Assembly (NCBI GenBank): GCA_016788885.1
Contig: JAEURX010000075.1
Location: 100,078 to 164,077 of the forward strand
DNA length: 64,000 nucleotides
From: Nitrospira sp.
GTDB taxonomy: Bacteria > Nitrospirota > Nitrospiria > Nitrospirales > Nitrospiraceae
Reading direction: 5' to 3'
Positions 1 through 7,240 of this stretch are shown here, in pieces. The first letter of the stretch is position 1. Every line of letters starts with the position of its first letter. Both the position numbers and the translations under genes were made by a program. A model generated the notes under the pieces. That model made no database searches. It saw only the letters and a list, made by a program, of their open reading frames with translations, and was not told the DNA's origin.

Positions 1-11
1 AGGAGGGCATC

Positions 12-1337
12 ATGACACCACAGACCTCTCGTCGAGTCGTCATCACCGGCATGGGAGTTATTTCCCCCTTGGGTTGTACCGTCGATCTCTTTTGGCACCT
101 GTTGAGCCGGGGAGACAGCGCGGTGAAGCCGATCACCTCATTTGACACCTCTCCCTTTCAGGCCTGTCTCGCGGCCGAGGTGCAGGATTTCGATCCCGAG
201 GACTTTTTGCATCGTAAACAGGCCCGGCGCATGGGACGGGCGACTCAGTTCGCGGTGGCCTGTGCCATGATGGCGACACGTGATTCCGGGATCGACCTGG
301 AACAGGAGGATCGCGGCACCATCGGTATCAGCATCGGCACCTCCATCGGCGGCATGAAAGAAGCGTTTGAGTTTCATGACGCAGCCAAGCTGAACGCCTA
401 CGAGCGAGTCAATCCCTTTACCATGGGTATGACCTTTCCGAATGCGATCTCTTCGGAAGTGGCCATCGTCCTGGGGTTGCATGGTCCCTGCGAGACCTAT
501 TCCATCGGCTGTTCCTCAACGGCCAATGCCATCGGACGCGCCTATGAATGGATCAAGTCGGGACAATCTTCCCTGGTCGTGGCGGGGGGGACGGAAGCGC
601 CCCTTCATCCGAGTGTGTACGCCGCCATGAACGCCGGTCGGGCACTGGCACCGGACGAGCACGGCACAATCCGGAATCTTCCCCGCCCCTTCGACAAGAC
701 CCGGTGCGGCATGGTGCTGGGCGAAGGAGCGGGCTGTTTTATCCTTGAGGACTACGAGCATGCCCGCGCCCGCGGCGCCAAAATGTATGCCGAACTGGAA
801 GGGTGGGGCTTCACCTGTGACGCCCACTCGATGGTCAAAGCCGCCTGCACCGGGCAAGAGCAACAACGGGCCGCCCGGCTGGCACTCTCAACCGCCCACT
901 GGTTCCCCGAAGAAGTGGACTACGTGAACGCCTGCGGCCTCGGCACCATGGAATTGGATGCGATCGAAACACAGACGGTGAAGCAGGTCTTGGGCGACCA
1001 TGCCTATCGAGTGCCCGTCAGCTCGTTCAAAGCGGCACTTGGCCATGCCTTCGCCGCCAGCGGAGCCTTCCAACTCATCGGAACCGCGAAGGCGATGGAA
1101 CACCAATTCATCCCACCCACGCTGAATTTGACCACTCCGGACCCGAACTGCGATCTGGATTATGTTTCGGGAACCGGGCGCGTAGCGCACGTCAATCGCG
1201 CGCTGATCAATAGCTTTGGATTCGGCGGCAAGAATATTGTGCTGGCACTCTCACGTGTGAACCTCGGCGCCGCCGGTACCGGTTCGATGAAAGCCGCACC
1301 GGCGTACGGCATGAATCAATTGGTTGGAGTATCCTAG
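12..1337 (+). CDS. FabF-like beta-ketoacyl-ACP synthase with altered active site
   Basis: A 441-residue thiolase-fold condensing enzyme of the KAS I/II type. It would join an acyl thioester to malonyl-ACP in the cytoplasm during fatty-acid or related lipid synthesis. The nucleophile region reads SIGCSSTANAIG with Cys167. The second catalytic His is present in KAALGHAFAASG (Lys340, His345), and a Gly-rich GFGGKN loop lies near the C-terminus. The first catalytic His, normally in VNAHGTST, is replaced: the sequence here is VNACGLGT (Cys308). The length is normal for FabF (about 410-440). The start is set by AGGAGG at 1-6, five bases upstream of the ATG. Any operon partners lie upstream, outside the window. 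The family is certain. Whether it is a housekeeping FabF or a specialised condensing enzyme is unknown, and the substitution favours the latter. Confidence 0.9.
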   Translation: MTPQTSRRVVITGMGVISPLGCTVDLFWHLLSRGDSAVKPITSFDTSPFQACLAAEVQDFDPEDFLHRKQARRMGRATQFAVACAMMATRDSGIDLEQEDRGTIGISIGTSIGGMKEAFEFHDAAKLNAYERVNPFTMGMTFPNAISSEVAIVLGLHGPCETYSIGCSSTANAIGRAYEWIKSGQSSLVVAGGTEAPLHPSVYAAMNAGRALAPDEHGTIRNLPRPFDKTRCGMVLGEGAGCFILEDYEHARARGAKMYAELEGWGFTCDAHSMVKAACTGQEQQRAARLALSTAHWFPEEVDYVNACGLGTMELDAIETQTVKQVLGDHAYRVPVSSFKAALGHAFAASGAFQLIGTAKAMEHQFIPPTLNLTTPDPNCDLDYVSGTGRVAHVNRALINSFGFGGKNIVLALSRVNLGAAGTGSMKAAPAYGMNQLVGVS

Positions 1338-1350
1338 GATAATCACATGA

Positions 1351-1364
1351 GTGACCGGCGTCAC
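1351..1364 (+). promoter_or_regulatory. CRP/FNR-type dyad, tentative
   Basis: GTGAC-CGGC-GTCAC is an interrupted palindrome whose core GTGA-N6-TCAC has the spacing of CRP/FNR-family operators. It lies 14 bp after the ketosynthase stop and about 220 bp before the LuxR-type regulator. The rest of the 1338-1582 gap shows no convincing gene. A single short dyad is weak evidence. Confidence 0.3.
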
Positions 1365-1582
1365 TGCAGTAGAGGCATCGACCGCGCGTCCGCTGATGCG
1401 GCCTCCCCCGTGTGGAGCGAGGCCGCATCGGGACCGTGTAACCCCGTGTATGAACCGGCACGAGGAGGGTGGAGACCGGCCGTTGTGCGCCTCGTCACCA
1501 TTATCGAAGGTGACCCGACGCATCGGCGGAAATATCGAGCACCATCACAAGACATCCATCCACATTTATGAGAGAGTCGACC

Positions 1583-2239
1583 ATGAACGAACTAGAACAC
1601 ACCACCACACGGGTGTTTGTCATCAACCCTCAAGAACTGGTCAGAGTCGGCATGCGAACACTACTGAACTCTGTCCCCGATTTCCGCATCGTCGGAGAAG
1701 CGCCCTCGCGAGAGGAGGCACTGCCGTTGGTGCTTCAGCACCAACCAGACATTGTCATCGTCGATCTCCGCGTACAGGACGGAACCGGCATCGAAACCGC
1801 CAAGGAAATCCTGTCCCATCTTCCGGCTACTCGCTTGCTGTTTCTTGCCGACACCCTCAACGACACCATTCTCCTCTCTGCCGTGGCAACTGGAGCCCAC
1901 GGATATGTCCTGCAGGACGCCGGCGCCGAAACCCTGATGCACGCGCTACGCAGCATCACCAAGGGACAGGCCTATCTTGATCCGGGCGTCACCCGCCACA
2001 CCTTTGCCTATCTCCGCAAAGTGGCGGATCGTGAACCTGAGCGGGGCCGCCATCTGTTGTCTCCACAGGAAAGACGCCTCCTCCCCCTTATTGCACAGGG
2101 AAAGACGAATAAGGAAATCGCCGCCGAACTCGGGTTGAGTGACAAAACCGTCAAGAACTATCTCGCCAACGTCTACTCCAAACTCCATCTCACCAGGAGG
2201 TCTCAAGCCGCCGCGTTTTACCTCAAAACAATCCCTTAG
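1583..2239 (+). CDS. LuxR/NarL-type regulator with degenerate receiver domain
   Basis: A 218-residue protein: an N-terminal receiver fold (about 8-125) and a C-terminal LuxR-type helix-turn-helix (about 155-215, with GKTNKEIAAELGLSDKTVKNY). The phospho-acceptor position is kept (Asp61 in IVIVDLRV). The acidic pair that binds Mg2+ is replaced by Asn14-Pro15, the conserved Ser/Thr by Ala89, and the conserved Lys by Gln111. Phosphorylation-dependent switching is therefore doubtful. The HTH is very like that of the regulator at 15648-16328, which has an intact receiver. The ATG at 1583 is preferred over the in-frame ATG at 1568 because GAGAGAG lies just upstream. Two hybrid kinases follow. It may act constitutively or be controlled by protein contact. 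Confidence 0.88.
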   Translation: MNELEHTTTRVFVINPQELVRVGMRTLLNSVPDFRIVGEAPSREEALPLVLQHQPDIVIVDLRVQDGTGIETAKEILSHLPATRLLFLADTLNDTILLSAVATGAHGYVLQDAGAETLMHALRSITKGQAYLDPGVTRHTFAYLRKVADREPERGRHLLSPQERRLLPLIAQGKTNKEIAAELGLSDKTVKNYLANVYSKLHLTRRSQAAAFYLKTIP

Positions 2240-2268
2240 GAACAAGCCGGCCGTGAACGCGGCAGCTG

Positions 2269-2346
2269 CATGCTCAAGTTCTCCGGTGCGGAGTCCGAGA
2301 GAGTACCGACACGCTCCGTTGCCCTCTCGGAACCAGCTTGAGCATG
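2269..2346 (+). promoter_or_regulatory. Nested inverted repeat covering the kinase start codon
   Basis: The outer arms are exact 10-base complements, CATGCTCAAG (2269-2278) and CTTGAGCATG (2337-2346). The right arm contains the likely ATG start (2344-2346) of the hybrid kinase. An inner 8-bp stem pairs 2294-2301 with 2324-2331. In mRNA the fold would bury the start codon, suggesting translational control. It could also attenuate readthrough from the regulator gene. There is no U-tract. Confidence 0.5.
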
Positions 2347-5300
2347 TACCACCTGCGATCCTTCCACCTCCGGGACATGACTGCCTGTGGAGCAGCGCTC
2401 CGACGGCTCGGCACAAACGCCAGGAGTCTTCAGGAGGTGGCCGACCGTCTCGTTCGCCATCTCTATACATCCTTGACGATGGCTCAGACCGGAGATCCGG
2501 CCTGCGTCCTGGTCCGCTTGTTTAAGACCACATCCTACGACCTCCTCGCCCCGGAATTACAAACACTCGTCGATCGCAAACTTGAGCCACAACAGCCGAA
2601 TCCATCGCTCACGTGCCTGACCCTGCTCAGCAGCGCAGGCATCCACGAGGGGTGGAATGATCCGGCCTTGTCCAGCCGATTCCGCGTCATCCCGCTCAAT
2701 GGGCCCAAATCGCTTGAGCGGCTCCCGATGTTTCAACAGCTGTTCCGGCAATTGAAGTTCAGTCTGCCCCCTATCACCGCATCGGATCAAAATCTCCTCG
2801 TTGATCCACACGAGCATCGTTGCAGCGTGTTCCATGTCCCGGAGGCGCTCGATAGCCCACACGTACCGGCGCAAGAGGAGTTCGTACGCAAGTACGGCAT
2901 CCGCTCGGTGCTCGGGTTCGGCGCACCATTGCCCGATGGAGAGCTGTTCTCTCTCATTCTCTTCAGCAAGGATTACATTTCCGACGAAACAGCTCAATTG
3001 TTCAAGCCGCTGGCCCTATGCGCGCAAATCGCTCTTGCCCCGTTTGCCAAGCCCACTGCCACAATGGAACAGACCGCCGCCTCAGCCCATTCGGCGACCG
3101 CAGACCTTGAAGGTCTCCTCGCCGTGCACGAACAAACCGTCAATGCGCAGGCGGACCGTCTCGAATTGATCGTGCAAGGCTCTCAAATCGGCACGTGGGA
3201 TTGGGACATTCCCAGCGGGCGCGTCACGTTCAACGAACGCTGGGCCAGCATGCTCGGGTATCATCTCGACGAACTCGAACCGCATGTGCGCACATGGGAA
3301 ACCCTCGTACACCCCGACGACATGCTCGACGTCATGGCAGCGGTCTCTGCCCACCTTCGTGGAGACACGCCGACCTACTCCAGCGAGCATCGCCTTCGTT
3401 CGAAATCCGGCGCCTGGCGCTGGGTCTTCGACAGTGGGCGGGTCGTCGAGCGGGATGCCTCGGGTACGCCATTGCGTGCCACGGGTCTGCACCTCGATAT
3501 CTCCAACAGAAAAGAGCTCGAAGCGGAACAGGCCCGCGCACAGCGAGCCATCCAGGTGAAACAAGACGCGCTGGATGAAGCCCAGACCCTCGCGCATCTG
3601 GGGTCCTGGGAATGGGAGATCACCAGCGGAGTGGAGCGCTGGTCGGATGAGCAGTATCGCATTTTTGGCATCGACCCGGCCCACACCAGGCCGACCTACG
3701 CCACATTCTTGGCGGCACTCCACCCCGACGATCGCGAACGGGTGGAACAGGCCGTCGCCAAGACCCTCAAATACGATACCCGCTACAACATCGAATGCCG
3801 CATCATTCGTCCGAGTGGAGAGCTGCGCCACATCAACTGTCGTGGAATCGTACGTCGGGAACCCGACGGATCACCGATCAGCATGACCGGAACCGTGCAG
3901 GATATTACCGACTACAAGCGCGCCGAATCGGCCTGGCGGGACAGCGAGACCCGAATGCGGTCGATTTTCGAGAGCGCGATCGAAGGCATCGTCGTCATCG
4001 ACGACCGAGGACAGATCGAAACCGCCAACGCTGCGTTGTTAAAACTGTTGGGCTATGAGGCGCATGAATTCATCGGAAAGAACATTTCCATCATCATGCC
4101 GTCCCCTTACCGCGAGCACCACTCCGAATACCTCGCGAATTATTTGATCACCGGGAAACGGGAAATTATCGGCAAGGGGCGCGATGTGCTGGCCGTGCGA
4201 AAGGACGGCACTCAGATCGACATCCACGTCTCCGTCAGCGAGATGCAAATCGGCTTCTCGAAGAAATATACGGGGATGATTCGTGACATCTCCGAGCGGA
4301 AACGCATGGAGGAAGCGGTTCGGGAAAGCGAAGAGCGGTTCCGCCAATTAGCGGAATCCATTGATGCGGTCTTTTGGCTCACGACGCCGGACAAACGCCA
4401 CGTCCTCTACGTCAGTCCTGCCTTCGAGACGATTTGGGAATCTCCCCGAGAGGTGTTGTATACGAATCCCCTCTTCTGGCTCGATCATATTCACCCGGAC
4501 GACCAAAAACGGGTATCCATCGCGGCCGCCTGTCAGGCACATCTGCCGTATGACGAAGAATACCGGATCATCACGCCGAGCGGACGAATCCGCTGGATCA
4601 GGGATCGCAGTTTTGTGATCAAGAACGCCGCCGGGGAAACGTACCGGATCGCCGGCATCGCCCTCGATATCAGCGCCTCCAAACAGATGGAGGAACAGAT
4701 TCGCGCGAGCGAACTCCGACATCGCGCGCTCGTGGAACTCTCTCCTCATGCCATTTTCGTCAATTGCAAAGGCCGGATCGTGTTCTCAAACCAGGCCTGC
4801 GCTAAGTTACTGGGCGCCATCGCCCCGTCGCAGCTCTTCGGCAAGCAAGTGCTCGAAATCATTCACCCAGACTCGCAGGAACAGGCGCTGCAGCGGATCG
4901 CATCCATCCTCGAGACAAAGCAGGCCGTCCCCCTCATAGAAGAACGGTTCATTGCGCTCAATGGTTCGCCCATCGACGTGGAAGTGGCGGCAGCCCCGAT
5001 CATGTTCGAAGGCACGCTGGCCATCCAGGTCATTGCAACTGATATCCGGGCTCGCAAGGACTTGGAGCGTGCGCTGGTCGCCACCAACCTGCAGCTACAA
5101 ACCATCCTCGATAGTGCGACGAATGTCTCCATTGTCGCCACCAATAACGAAGGAATCATCACCACCTTTAACACCGGCGCTGAGACGCTCCTCGGATACT
5201 CGGCCATGGAAATGGTCGGGCAACATTCGTTGGGCTTCCTTCATCTGCGGGAGGAACTCGACCATCGCGCCGATGAACTGAGCCGCCTGCACCAGCGCCC

Positions 5301-7224
5301 TATCCAGAACGTCGCGGCCCTGTTCGAAGAGGCCCTTCATGGCGGAGTTGATCAACGGGAATGGACCTACCGCAGAAAAGACGGGGAGCACCTGACCGTC
5401 TTGGTGAGCATTACCGCGCTCCGTGACAGTACCGGCGCGATGAGCGGATTCCTGGCGATCGGCAAAGATATCACCAGCCGAAAGGCTGCGGAGAACGCTC
5501 TCACGCAGGCCGCCCGCGAGTTGGCACGTAAGAATATTGAACTTGCGCAAGCACGAGATGAAGCCCTGCAGGCCGCCCGCGAGTTGGCACGTAAGAATAT
5601 TGAACTTGCGCAAGCACGAGATGAAGCCCTGCAGGCCGCCCAGCTTAAGGCTGACTTTTTGGCCACGATGAGCCATGAAATCCGTACCCCAATGAACGCA
5701 ATCATCGGCATGACGGGTCTCTTGCTCGATACCGCCCTCACGACCGAACAGCATGAATATGCCGATACCGTCCGCCGTTCCAGCGACGCCCTGTTGACCC
5801 TCGTGAACGATATTCTCGACTTCTCGAAGATTGAGGCCGGCAGACTCCATTTTGAACAGATTCCCTTCGATGTTCGAATGACCGTGGAGGATTCAATCGA
5901 CCTCCTCGCGGAACAGGCACAGAGCAAAGGGCTTGAGTTGATCGGGCTGGTGGATGCTGCCGTGCCGACCGGAGCGATCGGCGATCCTGGCCGCATCCGT
6001 CAGATTCTCGTCAATCTGATCGGCAATGCCATCAAATTCACCTCTGCAGGTGAAGTATTCCTCTACGTCACGCGGGACATACAGAGTGGAAGGGACTTCC
6101 TACGGTTCACCGTCACTGATACCGGCATCGGCATTCCCGAGGATGTGCAGACGCGATTGTTCCAGGCCTTCACGCAGGCCGACAGCTCCACCACTCGCCG
6201 CTTTGGCGGGACAGGTCTGGGGCTCGCCATCAGCCGACGACTGGTGGAGCAAATGCAGGGCCAAATCGGCGTCAAGAGCCAAGCCGGACAAGGCAGTACG
6301 TTCTGGTTCACGGCGAAACTCCCCGAGACGTCGATCGCGACTCCACCGTCGTCGTTTTCCTGGAGCCAACTGCATGGCCGACGCATTCTCCTGGTAGATC
6401 CCTGCGATACCGCTCGGGAGGCAATGCATCAGGCCCTCGGGGCGAATGGACTCGTGTGCAGTGAAGCCCAAAATGGACTGAAAGCCATGGAGTTAGCACG
6501 AAAGGCTGTTGCCGCCCAGAAGCCTTTCGACCTGGCATTGATCGAACGCCATCTATCCGGCCTGGATGGATTCGACACGGCCACACGGCTCAAGCAGGAT
6601 CCGTCAACCGCCGGCATGCGATTAGTGATTCTTACCACGGTCGGACGGAGAGGCGACGGAGGCACCGCCCAAGAACTCGGCATCGACGCCTACCTCACCA
6701 AACCGATCCGACTCACACAATTGCTCGAATGCTTCTGTCAGTTGCTGTGCCCGCCACAGGCCGCGGCGACATCGTCCATGCCGCCGTTGATCACACGGCA
6801 TACCCTGGCCGAAACCCATACGGCCACAACGCCCCGTCTGCTACTGGCGGAGGACAATCCCGTCAACCAAAAGGTGGCGTGCAAAATGCTGGAGAAACTT
6901 GGCTATCGGGTCGACGTGGCCAGCAATGGCCAGGAGGCGGTCGCCGCCCACGAACGGGCACCCTACCCGCTGATTTTCATGGACTGCCAAATGCCCGAAG
7001 TCGATGGATTCGAGGCCACGGCCTTGATCCGAAAGATGGAGGGTAAATCTGCTCATACACCCATCGTCGCCATGACCGCCAATGCCATGCAGGGAGACCG
7101 CGAACGCTGCCTGGCTGCCGGAATGGATGACTATGTGGCCAAACCGGTCAGACCCAAAGAACTGCAGACGGTGCTGGAGACCTGGCTCGGAGATCGCGCC
7201 GTCAAGAACGGCACCACGGGCTAG
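2344..7224 (+). CDS. Giant hybrid histidine kinase, six PAS domains, two receivers
   Basis: A 1626-residue cytoplasmic sensor kinase with no membrane segment. Order: GAF-like region (about 1-255); PAS domains at about 270-395, 400-520, 525-650, 655-775, 780-905 and 910-1045; a coiled coil with an exact internal duplication (about 1054-1099); HisKA with phospho-His1111 in [10 protein letters not shown]; HATPase with NLIGNAIKF, DTGIGI and GGTGLGL; then two receivers. The third PAS resembles heme-PAS of FixL: His593, then IIGKGR with Arg613, 20 residues apart as in FixL. In receiver 1 the phospho-acceptor Asp is Glu1401 (LALIERHLSG). Receiver 2 keeps FMDCQMP. There is no HPt domain, so any further relay partner lies elsewhere. 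The start is uncertain: TTG 2338, ATG 2344 or ATG 2377, none with a good Shine-Dalgarno. A related kinase follows after 16 bp. Confidence 0.9.
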   Translation: MYHLRSFHLRDMTACGAALRRLGTNARSLQEVADRLVRHLYTSLTMAQTGDPACVLVRLFKTTSYDLLAPELQTLVDRKLEPQQPNPSLTCLTLLSSAGIHEGWNDPALSSRFRVIPLNGPKSLERLPMFQQLFRQLKFSLPPITASDQNLLVDPHEHRCSVFHVPEALDSPHVPAQEEFVRKYGIRSVLGFGAPLPDGELFSLILFSKDYISDETAQLFKPLALCAQIALAPFAKPTATMEQTAASAHSATADLEGLLAVHEQTVNAQADRLELIVQGSQIGTWDWDIPSGRVTFNERWASMLGYHLDELEPHVRTWETLVHPDDMLDVMAAVSAHLRGDTPTYSSEHRLRSKSGAWRWVFDSGRVVERDASGTPLRATGLHLDISNRKELEAEQARAQRAIQVKQDALDEAQTLAHLGSWEWEITSGVERWSDEQYRIFGIDPAHTRPTYATFLAALHPDDRERVEQAVAKTLKYDTRYNIECRIIRPSGELRHINCRGIVRREPDGSPISMTGTVQDITDYKRAESAWRDSETRMRSIFESAIEGIVVIDDRGQIETANAALLKLLGYEAHEFIGKNISIIMPSPYREHHSEYLANYLITGKREIIGKGRDVLAVRKDGTQIDIHVSVSEMQIGFSKKYTGMIRDISERKRMEEAVRESEERFRQLAESIDAVFWLTTPDKRHVLYVSPAFETIWESPREVLYTNPLFWLDHIHPDDQKRVSIAAACQAHLPYDEEYRIITPSGRIRWIRDRSFVIKNAAGETYRIAGIALDISASKQMEEQIRASELRHRALVELSPHAIFVNCKGRIVFSNQACAKLLGAIAPSQLFGKQVLEIIHPDSQEQALQRIASILETKQAVPLIEERFIALNGSPIDVEVAAAPIMFEGTLAIQVIATDIRARKDLERALVATNLQLQTILDSATNVSIVATNNEGIITTFNTGAETLLGYSAMEMVGQHSLGFLHLREELDHRADELSRLHQRPIQNVAALFEEALHGGVDQREWTYRRKDGEHLTVLVSITALRDSTGAMSGFLAIGKDITSRKAAENALTQAARELARKNIELAQARDEALQAARELARKNIELAQARDEALQAAQLKADFLATMSHEIRTPMNAIIGMTGLLLDTALTTEQHEYADTVRRSSDALLTLVNDILDFSKIEAGRLHFEQIPFDVRMTVEDSIDLLAEQAQSKGLELIGLVDAAVPTGAIGDPGRIRQILVNLIGNAIKFTSAGEVFLYVTRDIQSGRDFLRFTVTDTGIGIPEDVQTRLFQAFTQADSSTTRRFGGTGLGLAISRRLVEQMQGQIGVKSQAGQGSTFWFTAKLPETSIATPPSSFSWSQLHGRRILLVDPCDTAREAMHQALGANGLVCSEAQNGLKAMELARKAVAAQKPFDLALIERHLSGLDGFDTATRLKQDPSTAGMRLVILTTVGRRGDGGTAQELGIDAYLTKPIRLTQLLECFCQLLCPPQAAATSSMPPLITRHTLAETHTATTPRLLLAEDNPVNQKVACKMLEKLGYRVDVASNGQEAVAAHERAPYPLIFMDCQMPEVDGFEATALIRKMEGKSAHTPIVAMTANAMQGDRERCLAAGMDDYVAKPVRPKELQTVLETWLGDRAVKNGTTG
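5505..5640 (+). repeat. Exact 63-bp tandem duplication inside the kinase gene
   Basis: A 63-bp unit starting GCAGGCCGCCCGCGAGTTGG at 5505 recurs without a mismatch at 5568, and its first 10 bases recur again at 5631. It encodes a 21-residue segment (AARELARKNIELAQARDEALQ) twice in the coiled coil before the HisKA domain. Twenty-one residues equal three heptads, so the duplication keeps frame and coiled-coil register. Perfect identity suggests a recent event. Confidence 0.95.
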
Positions 7225-7240
7225 AGAAGGAATATTTGTC

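Noticed and set aside
1347..1571. Open frames between the ketosynthase and the regulator
   Set aside because: No family likeness, no ribosome-binding site, composition like noise; one frame even crosses into the regulator gene.
5095..5850. Long minus-strand open frames opposite the kinases
   Set aside because: They mirror codon bias and the duplicated segment of the plus-strand kinase; none shows independent protein features.
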